Positions 7,555 to 16,310 of a DNA stretch of 64,000 bases are shown here, piece by piece (within the stretch, counting starts at the first letter, position 1; the number at the start of each line of letters is the position of its first letter). A program made the translations under genes and the position numbers. The notes under the pieces are model-generated. The model searched no databases. It was not told where the DNA came from and was given only the letters and a program-made list of their open reading frames with translations. The DNA lies in contig NZ_JAAGLV010000003.1 in NCBI RefSeq assembly GCF_010548305.1, forward strand, positions 248,001 through 312,000, in the 5' to 3' direction. Source of the stretch: Streptomyces sp. SID13031. GTDB taxonomy: Bacteria > Actinomycetota > Actinomycetes > Propionibacteriales > Kribbellaceae.

Positions 7555-8492
7555 GAGACACCTCGCTTCTGGAAGATGCCCGGTTCGCCGAGGCGATGGG
7601 CGATCGTGTTCGCACCCCACAGCAGCAGCGCGCCGATGACTCCCTTGGCCAGCCCGGCCGCGGCTCCGCTGCTCCAGTCACCGCCGACCACGCCGGCGTA
7701 GTACGTGAAGGTGTCCAGTACTTCGGCCGCGCCCGGGCCGACCGAGTCGCGTTGCAGGATGAACTGCTCGAACCCGACGCTGAGGATGTCGCCGATCCGC
7801 AGGATCAGCAGCAGCACGATGACGGTCCGCATCGACGGCAGGGTGATGTGCCAGAGCCGTCGCCAGCGACCCGCTCCATCCGCCGCGGCAGCCTCGTACA
7901 GGGAGACGTCGACCGCCGAGAGCGCGGCGAGGAAGATGATCATCGCCCAGCCGGCGTCCTTCCAGATCAGCTGCCCGACGACGAGCAGCGGGAAGGTGTC
8001 CGGGTTCGTCATAAACGGGATCGGGTCGAACCCGGCCTGCCGGAGCAGGTTGTTGACGAACCCGGCGCCACCCAGCGACTGCTGGAACAGCGCGATCACG
8101 AGCACCCAGGACAGGAAGTGCGGCAGGTACGCGATGGTCTGGAACGCGCGCCGGATCCTGTTGCTGACCAGGGAATCCACGATCAGAGCCATTGCCAACG
8201 GCACCGGGAAGAACAGCACCAGCTGGACCGCCGCCAAGATCAGCGTGTTGCGCAGCGCGTCCCAGAAGTCCGGGTTGGCGTACAGGTTGACGAAGTTCTG
8301 GACGCCGTTCCACTCGCTGTGCATGATGCCGAGGTACGGCTGGAAGTCCTGGAAGGCGACCACGTTGCCGAGCACCGGCACGTAGAAGAACACCAGCAGG
8401 AAAAAGACTCCCGGCACCATCAGCACGAGCATCTGCCAGTCCCGCCGCAACCGGACCCGGAACGGCAGCTCCGGCTGCTTCCTCCTGCTCAA
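7551..8492 (-). CDS. sugar ABC transporter permease (LplB type)
   Basis: First membrane subunit of the importer, 313 aa, with a cytoplasmic basic N-terminus, six hydrophobic segments and an EAA loop (EAAAADGAGRWRRLWHITLP). The sequence FQDFQPYLGI near the N-terminus is typical of LplB-like permeases linked to polygalacturonan/oligosaccharide uptake. The start appears to be TTG at 8492, overlapping the binding-protein stop (TTGA). A rare start at a coupling overlap is plausible here, with ATG codons only some 20 residues downstream. Confidence 0.92.
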   Translation of the reverse strand: MSRRKQPELPFRVRLRRDWQMLVLMVPGVFFLLVFFYVPVLGNVVAFQDFQPYLGIMHSEWNGVQNFVNLYANPDFWDALRNTLILAAVQLVLFFPVPLAMALIVDSLVSNRIRRAFQTIAYLPHFLSWVLVIALFQQSLGGAGFVNNLLRQAGFDPIPFMTNPDTFPLLVVGQLIWKDAGWAMIIFLAALSAVDVSLYEAAAADGAGRWRRLWHITLPSMRTVIVLLLILRIGDILSVGFEQFILQRDSVGPGAAEVLDTFTYYAGVVGGDWSSGAAAGLAKGVIGALLLWGANTIAHRLGEPGIFQKRGVS

Positions 8493-10132
8493 GACTGGGT
8501 CACCGGTGCGCCGGCGGGCAGGACGGCTTCGAACTCACCACGCATCTTGTCGCCGCCGCCACTCTTCCAGCGCTTCAGCGCCTCGTCGTACGCGCCGATC
8601 TTCTGCCGCCCGGTGACGATGTCGACGATCGTGTCGCGGAACGCCGCGGTCAGCTTGGTGCCGACCTTGCTGCTGGTGTCGGAGTACGTGCCCGCGGTCG
8701 GGTTGCGCATCGCGAACTCGAGCAGCTTCTGCTCGGTGGCGTGGATCTTGCGGGTGTCCTCGGGGAACGCCGGGTTGAAGATCACGCTCTCCGGCGCGGT
8801 CATGATCTGCAGGGCGCTGACCAGGCCGGGCGCCTGCTGGTTGCCGGCCGAGTTGAGCACCGGGTTCTTCTTGCCGTCGAGGGTGTACTGCTCACCCGCG
8901 GTACCGAAGTTCTTCTGCAGGTACTCCTTGGTGCCGAACGGCGCCGAGAGGTAGTTGACCAAGGCAAGGAGTTCGCGGATGCGGCCCTCGTCGGTCTTCT
9001 TGAACGGGGTGAAGCCGACCGTGCCGTAGCCCATGTCGTAGACCGGCTTGGCCTTGCCGTCGTGACCGAACGGGATCAACGTGTCGACGAACAGCGCCGG
9101 GTCGGCGGCGCGGAAGTCGGCGGTCGCGCGCGGCCCGACGACGACCTGGGCGGCGATCTGGCCGTTGACGGTCTTCGGCGTCGCGTCCGCGAGGTTGAGG
9201 TCGGGGTAGAAGACCTTGGCCGCCCAGAGCTTGGCGGCGTACTCGACGGCGGCCTTGTAGTTGTCCGTCTCGTACAAGTGGGTCAGCGACCGGTCCTGGT
9301 TGACCCGCCAACTGTTCGGGGCGCCGAACCACTCACCGAACATGTGCAGCATGTTGACGATCGCCGGCTCGAGCGCGTAGTTCGTCCCGCGGGTGAGCTC
9401 CTTGCACTTGGCGAAGAACTCGTCGGCGGTCGTGCACTGCAGCCCACCGACCTTCGCCCAGGTCTTCGGGTTGCCCATCATCACCTGGCCGAACGGCGTC
9501 GACGGGATCGGCGCGCCCCAGATCTTGCCGTTCACGACCGCGGTCCGCCAGGAGGCCGGCTTGAGCGCGGCGAGGTTCGGGTACTCCAGTACCGCGTCGC
9601 CCGACAGGTACTGGGTCAGGTCCTGGAACTTGGCCTCGAGCATCGGGCCGATGTTCGGGATGCCCTGGTTCGGCGGCAGCCACATCAGGTCGGGCAGCGA
9701 GTCGCCGGCCAGCAGGGTGGCGAACTTCTCCGGGTAGCCGGGGTCGGTGCCGATGGTGAGCTTGAGGTCGCCACCGAGCGCCCGGTTGAGCCCCTGCCAC
9801 ATCGGGTTGCTGCCCATCGGCGGCGGCGGCGTCGCGAACGTCTCGGTCAACGCGGTCACCGCACTCTTCAACGGCGCGCCCTGAACGCTCGCGATCGCGT
9901 TCTCCGGGAACTGCAGGAAGCCCGGCTCGAGGCCCGACTCGGCCCCCGCCAGATCCGGCCGCAGCCCCTCGAAGGCCTTGTACGTCGGCAGCTTCACGTC
10001 TCCCGACGCCTTGGCGCCGCCGCCGGCCGAACCACCGTCACCACAACCGGTGAGCGTCGGCCCGAGTACTACGACACCGACCGCTGCACCACCCAGCCCG
10101 AGAAACCGCCGCCGCCCGAAGTTGCTCTCCAT
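8489..10132 (-). CDS. extracellular sugar-binding lipoprotein (LplA type)
   Basis: Large (547 aa) solute-binding protein that captures the substrate for the two permeases. The N-terminus has a twin-arginine-like RRRFLGLGG stretch followed by a hydrophobic core and lipobox LTGC, so it is exported (probably by Tat) and lipid-anchored. The length and the order of binding protein, permease, permease and LacI match LplA-type systems for oligo- or polysaccharide fragments; the exact sugar cannot be read from sequence. It is the first gene of the operon, with a 190-bp divergent promoter region upstream. Confidence 0.93.
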   Translation of the reverse strand: MESNFGRRRFLGLGGAAVGVVVLGPTLTGCGDGGSAGGGAKASGDVKLPTYKAFEGLRPDLAGAESGLEPGFLQFPENAIASVQGAPLKSAVTALTETFATPPPPMGSNPMWQGLNRALGGDLKLTIGTDPGYPEKFATLLAGDSLPDLMWLPPNQGIPNIGPMLEAKFQDLTQYLSGDAVLEYPNLAALKPASWRTAVVNGKIWGAPIPSTPFGQVMMGNPKTWAKVGGLQCTTADEFFAKCKELTRGTNYALEPAIVNMLHMFGEWFGAPNSWRVNQDRSLTHLYETDNYKAAVEYAAKLWAAKVFYPDLNLADATPKTVNGQIAAQVVVGPRATADFRAADPALFVDTLIPFGHDGKAKPVYDMGYGTVGFTPFKKTDEGRIRELLALVNYLSAPFGTKEYLQKNFGTAGEQYTLDGKKNPVLNSAGNQQAPGLVSALQIMTAPESVIFNPAFPEDTRKIHATEQKLLEFAMRNPTAGTYSDTSSKVGTKLTAAFRDTIVDIVTGRQKIGAYDEALKRWKSGGGDKMRGEFEAVLPAGAPVTQS

Positions 10133-10211
10133 GTCGCCGCCTCACCTCTGCTCTGGTCTGTCACCACTGACCGTTTATGATCTGTCTCTGCACAAATCAC
10201 TCACTAACGAT

Positions 10212-10230
10212 CACTTAAACGTTAACCGGG
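10212..10230. promoter_or_regulatory. candidate LacI-type operator upstream of the sugar operon
   Basis: cttAAACGTTAac is centred on a CG step with the AACGTT core typical of LacI-family operators. It lies about 80 bp before the binding-protein start in an AT-richer promoter region. The match is by eye, and flanking symmetry is imperfect. Confidence 0.4.
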
Positions 10231-10324
10231 ACCGTAAACCCAGGCCTCCCGATCACGCAAGGCCGAATCAACAATTCACAGCCCTGGAACAGCGAGGTCA
10301 CGCACCGCAGCCACCCTGGATGCC

Positions 10325-11170
10325 ATGGACCCCCTCCGAAGTTCGGTCACGGCCGGTACTGCGTGTGACGTCTGCGGGCGGATGCCTCATCCGGCCCGGC
10401 TCCGGCTGACGCTGGCCAAGCTCGCCGCGATCTTCCCGCTGGAGCTCGCGCTGCACGCGGTCATCGTGGCGATCCATCCGCCGTACCTGGTCGCGGTGAG
10501 CCTGCTCGCGATCACCACCACCGCGCTCGCCATCTGGGTGATCGAGCCCTCGACGATGCACCTGCTGCGCACCTGGTTGCACGCTCCCGGCCACCGCCTC
10601 CGGCGAAGCGCTCACGCCGGCTTGGAGCAGGCGCCGTCGCTCTGGCGGATCAGGGTCACCCTCGACGACCGGGCCGGCGCCTTGGAGCAGCTCACGTTCG
10701 GGCTGACCGAGCTGGACGCCAACATCCTCGGATTGCACGTCCACCCGGTGTACGACGGCGTACGGGACGAGTTGGTCGTCTCCACGCCTGATGGGGTCGG
10801 GCCGGACGAGCTGCTGGAGATCGTCACCGCGGCGGGTGGGCGCGACGTCCACGTCCGGCCGACCACGACGCTCGCGCTGGTCGACGGGCAGACGACGGCG
10901 TTGAGCCTGTCAGCGCAGGTCGTCGCGGATCCGGCCGAGCTGCCGCATGCGGTCGCCGAGCTGCTCGGCGCTCAACTGGTCAACGACCCGAAGACGTACC
11001 AGGGCAAACCGCTGCCAACCGACGGGACGATCCTCAAGATCCCGTCGCCGTGGAGCGGGCTCTATGTCTTCACCCGCCCAGGCGAGCCCTTCACCCCGGC
11101 GGAGTCCGCGCGAGCACACCGACTCGCGGAGGTCGCCGAGGCCGCTCGGGTGCTGACCGCGGACCGGTGA
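10325..11170 (+). CDS. ACT-domain protein with N-terminal membrane hairpin
   Basis: A 281-residue protein. About residues 30-75 form two hydrophobic helices (a membrane hairpin). An ACT-like domain begins at WRIRVTLDDRAGALEQLTFGL and continues through a second beta-alpha-beta unit. ACT domains bind small ligands, often amino acids, so a membrane-tethered sensor is plausible. The C-terminal 100 residues are unassigned. ATG at 10382 (MPHPARLR) is an alternative start that would drop a Cys-containing leader. It is transcribed divergently from the sugar operon. Confidence 0.75.
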   Translation: MDPLRSSVTAGTACDVCGRMPHPARLRLTLAKLAAIFPLELALHAVIVAIHPPYLVAVSLLAITTTALAIWVIEPSTMHLLRTWLHAPGHRLRRSAHAGLEQAPSLWRIRVTLDDRAGALEQLTFGLTELDANILGLHVHPVYDGVRDELVVSTPDGVGPDELLEIVTAAGGRDVHVRPTTTLALVDGQTTALSLSAQVVADPAELPHAVAELLGAQLVNDPKTYQGKPLPTDGTILKIPSPWSGLYVFTRPGEPFTPAESARAHRLAEVAEAARVLTADR

Positions 11171-11196
11171 CTGCTGTCAGCGGATAGGCCAACCGG

Positions 11197-11952
11197 TCAG
11201 TCGCGGTTGGTGACCTCGAAGGCGACGACAGCGGCAGCGACCGCGACGTTCAGCGACTCGACTCCTGCGTGCAACGGGATCTGCAGGTCCTCGTCGGTGC
11301 CCACGGTGATGCCGTTGGTCTCGCCGCCGAGAACGAAGACCGCGCGGTCCGCGAGCTCCGCCTTGAAGAGTGACTGCTTCGAGCGCGCCGACAGGCCGTA
11401 GATGCGGTACCCCGCTTCGGTCAGCAGGTCGGCCGCTGCCTTCGCCGTCGCCACGTTGACGATCGGGGCCTGGAACGCGATCCCGGCCGAGGCCTTGATG
11501 ACGAGCGGCCCCACGTGCGGAGTACCGGCTCGGGGCAGGATCACGCCGTCGAAGCCGGCGCCGGTCGCCGTCCTCAAGATCATCCCGACATTGCCCGGGT
11601 TGGTGACGCCGTCCAGCAGGAACACCTTCGTCGGCCGCTTACCCCGCGCCTGGACGAAGTCGGCCAGCGGCGTCATCCGGGGTGCATCGACGTCGGCGAC
11701 CACCCCCTGATCGTGCTTGCCGTTGCCGGCCAGCCACTTGACCCGGGAGGCCGTCGCCCGCTCCACCGGCGTACCGGTCTGGGAGGCGGCGCGCAGGATC
11801 TCGTCCAGCGAGCCTCCGCCGGCGTTGTCCGCGACCACCACCTTCGCCACCGACAACGAGGGATCGTTCAGCGCCTCGAGCACCGGCTTACGCCCGAAGA
11901 TGGTGATCCATTTGTCCCGGGGAGAGAGCTTCTCCCGCGCCTGCTGATCCAC
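11197..11952 (-). CDS. TrmH/SpoU-family RNA 2'-O-methyltransferase
   Basis: SPOUT methyltransferase acting on the 2'-OH of rRNA or tRNA with S-adenosylmethionine. An N-terminal substrate-binding part (residues 1-100) precedes the knotted catalytic domain with motif 1 NPGNVGMILRTA, motif 2 FVLGGETNGI and motif 3 LHAGVESLNVAVAAAV. The 251-residue length is usual for TrmH/RlmB-like proteins. Start is GTG. The target nucleotide cannot be inferred. A small membrane protein gene lies 21 bp upstream on the same strand. Confidence 0.93.
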   Translation of the reverse strand: MDQQAREKLSPRDKWITIFGRKPVLEALNDPSLSVAKVVVADNAGGGSLDEILRAASQTGTPVERATASRVKWLAGNGKHDQGVVADVDAPRMTPLADFVQARGKRPTKVFLLDGVTNPGNVGMILRTATGAGFDGVILPRAGTPHVGPLVIKASAGIAFQAPIVNVATAKAAADLLTEAGYRIYGLSARSKQSLFKAELADRAVFVLGGETNGITVGTDEDLQIPLHAGVESLNVAVAAAVVAFEVTNRD

Positions 11953-11973
11953 GGTCGTACCGTACCGCCCGGG

Positions 11974-12372
11974 TCAGTCGGCGTGCGGCGGGTGGTGGCC
12001 GCGGAGGAGCGCCAGGCCCGCGACGCTGACGATCAGGAACCAGCCGCCGACGATCCAGGTGAGCGCGGTCAGCCAGGCGGGGAGGTCCTCGGCGCCGCCG
12101 GCGACGAAGCCCAGGATCAGGATCGAGGTGAGCAGGCCGACCGCCGGCCCGGCCTCGCGTCGCGCCCTGCTGAACCCGTAGGTCGCGAGGCTGAGGCCGG
12201 TCAGCACCACCCCGACGGCGATGTAGAAGATCGTGGCGTACCCGTTCGGATCGCAGACCACGGCCGCGCAGTCGGCCGCGCCTGTCCGGCCCGCGACGAT
12301 CGGCAGCAGTACGGAGAAGACAGCGACCACCACCGAGCTGATCCAGGTCACCCGCCAGACCAAGGTACGCAT
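11974..12372 (-). CDS. small integral membrane protein
   Basis: A 132-residue protein with four predicted membrane helices (about residues 7-27, 48-68, 77-95 and 103-124) and short loops. Two cysteines lie in the first extracytoplasmic loop (AADCAAVVCDP), which could form a disulfide. No known family is recognised. It lies just upstream of the methyltransferase gene and may be co-transcribed with it. Confidence 0.75.
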   Translation of the reverse strand: MRTLVWRVTWISSVVVAVFSVLLPIVAGRTGAADCAAVVCDPNGYATIFYIAVGVVLTGLSLATYGFSRARREAGPAVGLLTSILILGFVAGGAEDLPAWLTALTWIVGGWFLIVSVAGLALLRGHHPPHAD

Positions 12373-12468
12373 GATCAGAGCCTGCCACGGCTGGGTCAGG
12401 CGTGTTTTGGCGCACGCCAGCTGAGCGTGTTGCGGAGGCCGGCGGACGGTCGCTCCACGCTGTTGTTG

Positions 12469-12768
12469 TCAGGCCTTGCCCGCCGGGTTGGTGGCTTTGC
12501 CGTCCAGCCACAGGGTGTCCGAGTCGTCGCGGTGCACCCCGGTCGATCCGACGTGCTTGTCGCCGATCTTGGCGCCGTTCTTGATCACATACACGACCGC
12601 CATCGCGTGCCCGCGTCCTAGCTCGTAGTCCTCCTTCAACCAGTCACAGACGGCTCCCGCCTTCGTGTCCGGCCCCTCGAATCCCCGCTCGCGCGCCAGC
12701 TCCACCAGCTCCCGCGGAGTCAGCCCGGTCTTCTCCTCGACCTTGTCCAAGTACGCCTGGAACGACAT
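12469..12768 (-). CDS. DUF4287-family protein
   Basis: A 99-residue soluble protein of the DUF4287 type: FQAYLDKVEEKTGLTPREL at the N-terminus, then TKAGAVCDWLKEDYELGRGH leading into AMAVVYVIKNG. The first two-thirds are predicted helical. Function is unknown. ATG at 12768 has GAGAGG about 8 nt upstream and matches the usual MSFQ start; GTG at 12777 is less likely. Confidence 0.88.
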   Translation of the reverse strand: MSFQAYLDKVEEKTGLTPRELVELARERGFEGPDTKAGAVCDWLKEDYELGRGHAMAVVYVIKNGAKIGDKHVGSTGVHRDDSDTLWLDGKATNPAGKA

Positions 12769-12889
12769 CTGACTCACCTCTCATCAGGAGCGGCCCTGGT
12801 AGCCGCCACACCCCAGCGTCGAACGCACCACCGCAAGATCGACACCACCTCACCAAAATCCTCTCCCACCTGGGCGTTATTGTCAGGAC

Positions 12890-14095
12890 GTGAGTGAGGA
12901 CGGCAAGGCGGGTGGGCGATTGGGGGACCCGTCGTTGCTCCGCCGGCTCAACTTCTCGGCGGCGCTGGCGGCGTTCCTCGACGCGGACAGGCTGACCTTG
13001 CGGGAGCTGCGTTCGGTGGTGGGCGTCTCCCGGCCGACCGCGGAGGACCTGCTCGCCGAGCTGCTGACCGAAGGCCGCGTCGAAGAAACGGCACCACCTC
13101 GTACTTCGTCGGGGCGGACGGCGGGACGGCCTGCCCGGCACTTCAGGTTTCGGGCGGACTCCGGTCATGTCAGCGGCTTCGACATCGGGGCGCACAAGGC
13201 GATGGCCGTCGTCACCGACCTCCGCGGCAACACCCTGGCCAGCCGGCGGGTCGAGCTGGATCCCGACCTGCCTGCCCGAGACCGGCTGCAGGCCGCGATC
13301 GACACCACCAGAGCCTGCTGGGCCGACGCCGCGCTTGACCCGGCCCAGATCACCGGCGTCGCCTGTGGGATCACCGGCGCGCTCCGGGCGGCCGAGGGCG
13401 TGTCCGACGTCCGGGTCGGGCCGTTCGGAGCGAACCTGGCGCCGTACTCGCTGCCCGGGTTCACCGAGGTCGATGTCGCCCAGGTGCTGTCCGACGGGCT
13501 CGGCCAACCGGTTGCCGTGGCCAACGATGTGAAGCTGGCGGCGCTGGCCGAGCACTGGAAGGGCGCCGTGCAGAACCACCGCGACGTCGTCTACATGTTC
13601 GCCGGGCACCGGGCCGGCGCCGGCGTACTGATCGACGGACAGGTCCATCAGGGCAGGCATGGCGCGGCCGGCGAGATCGGCGTGCTGCCGATGCTCGGCT
13701 GGGCCGAAGCCGTCGAGCGGCTGCACGCCCGCGGTGCCGCCCTCGCGGCCGAGGCCGGTGCGCCGTCCGGTCGCGAGGGAGAGTTCCTGATCGCCTCGGC
13801 GGCGCTACAGGATCCGGAGAGCCTCGCGGTACTGATCGCGTTCGCGGAAGCGCTGGCGCGAGGTGCCGCCGTCCTGGCGCTCGCGGTCGACCCCGAGGTG
13901 GTGGTGCTGGGCGGCGGGATGTCGCGCGGTGGCGCGATCATCGCCGAACCGTTCCGGCGCGAGCTGGCCAAGCTGACGCTACTCCCGCTCGACGTGGTCA
14001 CCTCGACGATGGGCGCCGACTCGGTCGCGTTCGGCGCGGCCAAGATGGCTCTCGATACGGTCTTCGCCGACCTGCTGGCCGTCCCCGGCGGCTGA
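12890..14095 (+). CDS. ROK-family transcriptional regulator lacking the zinc motif
   Basis: A 401-residue ROK protein with an N-terminal winged HTH (about residues 35-65: LTLRELRSVVGVSRPTAEDL) and a sugar-kinase-like domain with GFDIGAHKAMAVVTDL, GITGAL, NDVKLAALAEH and VVVLGGGMSRG. ROK repressors sense sugars or phosphosugars. The usual GEIGH...CxCGxxGC zinc site is absent: the corresponding stretch is HGAAGEIGVLPMLGW with no cysteines, so it is a non-canonical member. GTG start at 12890. No sugar genes are adjacent. Confidence 0.9.
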   Translation: MSEDGKAGGRLGDPSLLRRLNFSAALAAFLDADRLTLRELRSVVGVSRPTAEDLLAELLTEGRVEETAPPRTSSGRTAGRPARHFRFRADSGHVSGFDIGAHKAMAVVTDLRGNTLASRRVELDPDLPARDRLQAAIDTTRACWADAALDPAQITGVACGITGALRAAEGVSDVRVGPFGANLAPYSLPGFTEVDVAQVLSDGLGQPVAVANDVKLAALAEHWKGAVQNHRDVVYMFAGHRAGAGVLIDGQVHQGRHGAAGEIGVLPMLGWAEAVERLHARGAALAAEAGAPSGREGEFLIASAALQDPESLAVLIAFAEALARGAAVLALAVDPEVVVLGGGMSRGGAIIAEPFRRELAKLTLLPLDVVTSTMGADSVAFGAAKMALDTVFADLLAVPGG

Positions 14096-14185
14096 CTCCC
14101 CCGGCTGACTCCCCCGGCGACCGACTCCGGCGGCTGACTCCGGCGACCGACTCCGGCGACTGGCTCCGGCGACTGGCTCCGGCGG
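14094..14185. repeat. short degenerate tandem repeat
   Basis: About eight imperfect copies of an 11-12 bp unit close to gactccggcga follow the ROK stop codon. It is noncoding in either direction as far as I can tell and may have arisen by slippage. Confidence 0.7.
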
Positions 14186-14264
14186 TCGATCCACGCCGGT
14201 GGCCCGCGGTTTTCCGGCTGTGCCACGCTTGGTGCTGCCAGCCACCGACGGAAAGGTTGACGGG

Positions 14265-14615
14265 ATGACGAACGACGCCGGGATCCGGCCTGAGGTCGCG
14301 CCTTCGGGACCGGGCTGTGTCGAGTGCACGGACGGCGGCGGCTGGTGGTTCCACCTGCGCCGTTGCGCCGAGTGCGGACACATCGGCTGCTGCGACAGCT
14401 CGCCCGAGCAGCACGCCAGCAAGCACGCCGCTGAGACGAACCACCCGATCATCCAGTCCTACGAGCCGGGCGAGGACTGGTTCTGGGACTTCACCACCGA
14501 AGAGATCGTGGACGGCCCTGAGCTGGCCCCGCCCGCCAACCACCCGGTCACCCAGCCGACCCCCGGCCCGGAGGGCGCAGTACCGGCCGACTGGGTCCAG
14601 CACATCCACCAGTAG
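14265..14615 (+). CDS. UBP-type zinc-finger protein
   Basis: A 116-residue protein built around a ZnF-UBP domain: Cys pairs in GCVECTDGG and RRCAECGHIGCCD, then a His-rich SSPEQHASKHAAETNHPI. In eukaryotes this fold binds ubiquitin C-termini; the widespread bacterial version has no proven role. ATG at 14265 has GGAAAGG upstream, and the longer frame before it overlaps the tandem repeat. It converges with the esterase gene. Confidence 0.9.
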   Translation: MTNDAGIRPEVAPSGPGCVECTDGGGWWFHLRRCAECGHIGCCDSSPEQHASKHAAETNHPIIQSYEPGEDWFWDFTTEEIVDGPELAPPANHPVTQPTPGPEGAVPADWVQHIHQ

Positions 14616-14631
14616 CCGGCAGGGGCTGACG

Positions 14632-15255
14632 TCACCCGACCGGCCCGCTGACGAACTGCTTGATCGTCGGCAGCGTGGCCGGGTCGATGGTGTGGCCGCC
14701 GTCGAAGGCGAGTACCTCGACGGCGGCGCTCCGGCGGCGCAAGTTGGCCGCAAGGGTCTGGGTCTGAGCCGTGGTCGCCATCGGATCCTGAGTGCCGTTG
14801 ACGATCAGGACGCGTTTGCCGTCGAGGGTCTGATCCTCCGGCCCCGCATCCGCGAACGGGACCATCGCGCCGAGCAACACGACGCCTGCGAGCGACTCCG
14901 GATGCCGCAGCAGCAGAGCCGACGCCATGTTGGCTCCGTTCGAGAAGCCGACCGCGATCCAGGCACCGGCCGGTACTCCGTACTTCCCTTCGGCCGCGGT
15001 CAGGAACTCGGCGAGCTCATCAGCGCGCGCCCGCAGGTCGTCCTCGTCGAAGACGCCCTCCCGTAGCCGACGGAAGAAACGGGGCATCCCGTTCTCGAGC
15101 ACCGTGCCGCGCGGCGACAGGACCGGCGAGTCGGGAGAAAGGTGCTCCCGCAACGGCAGCAGGTCGTGCTCGTTGCCCCCGGTGCCATGCAGGAGCAGCA
15201 ACGGAGTACCGGTTCCTGACTGCCAGACGTACGGGCGGTCCAGTGCGTCGCTCAT
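14632..15255 (-). CDS. alpha/beta-hydrolase, carboxylesterase type
   Basis: A 207-residue serine esterase of the phospholipase/carboxylesterase group. An oxyanion region LLLLHGTGGNEHDL, nucleophile elbow GFSNGAN, an acid in NGTQDPM and the catalytic His in DGGHTI are all present. It overlaps the stop of the upstream VOC dioxygenase by four bases (ATGA). This fusion-like pairing of hydroquinone dioxygenase plus esterase (as in MhqO/MhqD) is known from quinone-stress operons. Confidence 0.92.
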   Translation of the reverse strand: MSDALDRPYVWQSGTGTPLLLLHGTGGNEHDLLPLREHLSPDSPVLSPRGTVLENGMPRFFRRLREGVFDEDDLRARADELAEFLTAAEGKYGVPAGAWIAVGFSNGANMASALLLRHPESLAGVVLLGAMVPFADAGPEDQTLDGKRVLIVNGTQDPMATTAQTQTLAANLRRRSAAVEVLAFDGGHTIDPATLPTIKQFVSGPVG

Positions 15256-16208
15256 CGGGGAGCGTCGGGCACGCGGAGAGCCGGCAGCGCGTTCTCGATC
15301 TGCTCGCGGTTCGGCTCGAGCCACGGTGGCAGCTTGAGGTGCTGCCCGAGTTCGAGCAGCGGTTCGTCCACGGTGAAGCCCGGCTGGTCGGTGGCGATCT
15401 CCAGCAGCACACCGCCAGGCTCGCGGAAGTAGATCGAGGTGAAGTACTGCCGGTCGAGGATCTCGGTCACGTTGATCCCGGCCTCCAGCAGCTCCAGCCG
15501 CCACCGCGCCTGCGTCTCCTGGTCCGGCGCGCGGAAGGCGATGTGGTGCACGGTTCCCGCCGCCTGCAACCCGCGAGAATCCTTGCTCGGCAGGACATCC
15601 ACCGCAGTACCGTCCTGCCCGCCAGCCATCACCAGCCGCGTCCGGTCCGCCGTGTTGTGCCCGTATTCCATCCCGAGCATCCCGGCCAGCATCTCCGCCG
15701 TCGGCTCCAGCTCGCGCTCGGTCATCGTCACCGAGTACAACCCGCGAATCGCGCTGTCAGCCGGTACTGCGGAAGCACCGTCCCACCCGGACCGCGAATC
15801 CCCGTCGGACGCGACCAACTCGATCACCAGCCCATCGGGATCACGCAACCGCAGTACCTCTTCATCGGCTCGCGCGACCGGATCATCCGCGTCGACCTTC
15901 AGCTCCTTGAGCCGCTTCTGCCACCACCCCAACGCCTCGGGCGGAATGCTGAACGCAGTCGCCGTCGTCAACCCGGTCCCCTGCCGCCCCGCATCGGCCC
16001 CCGGCCACGGGAAGAAGGTCAGCAACGTCGAAGGCCGACCCGACTCGTCCCCGTAGTACAGGTGATAGTTGCCCGGCGAATCGAAGTTGACGGTCCGCTT
16101 CACCAGCCGCAGCCCCAGCACCGTCGTATAGAAGTCGACGTTCCGCTGCGGATCCTCCGCGATAGCGGTGACGTGATGCAACCCATGCGGAGCAAGCGCG
16201 GCAACCAT
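15252..16208 (-). CDS. ring-cleaving dioxygenase of the VOC superfamily (MhqO-like)
   Basis: A 318-residue protein with two vicinal-oxygen-chelate modules: module 1 starts GLHHVTAIAEDPQRNVDFYT and ends in a DPDGLVIEL strand, and module 2 carries VHHIAFRA and FREPGGVLLEIATD. The His and Glu metal ligands of the family are retained. MhqO-type enzymes cleave hydroquinone-like aromatics and protect against quinones. ATG at 16208 has GGAGAGG; upstream frame is shadow. It is coupled to the downstream esterase. Confidence 0.9.
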   Translation of the reverse strand: MVAALAPHGLHHVTAIAEDPQRNVDFYTTVLGLRLVKRTVNFDSPGNYHLYYGDESGRPSTLLTFFPWPGADAGRQGTGLTTATAFSIPPEALGWWQKRLKELKVDADDPVARADEEVLRLRDPDGLVIELVASDGDSRSGWDGASAVPADSAIRGLYSVTMTERELEPTAEMLAGMLGMEYGHNTADRTRLVMAGGQDGTAVDVLPSKDSRGLQAAGTVHHIAFRAPDQETQARWRLELLEAGINVTEILDRQYFTSIYFREPGGVLLEIATDQPGFTVDEPLLELGQHLKLPPWLEPNREQIENALPALRVPDAPR

Positions 16209-16310
16209 CAGCAGATTCCTCTCCAGGGGATATCCATCAGCTTGCCTGCCGATCGCCGAAGACGGTAGTAGCAACCGCGCCGGGGCAACGCGCGGCAGTA
16301 GCTTGGGTGC

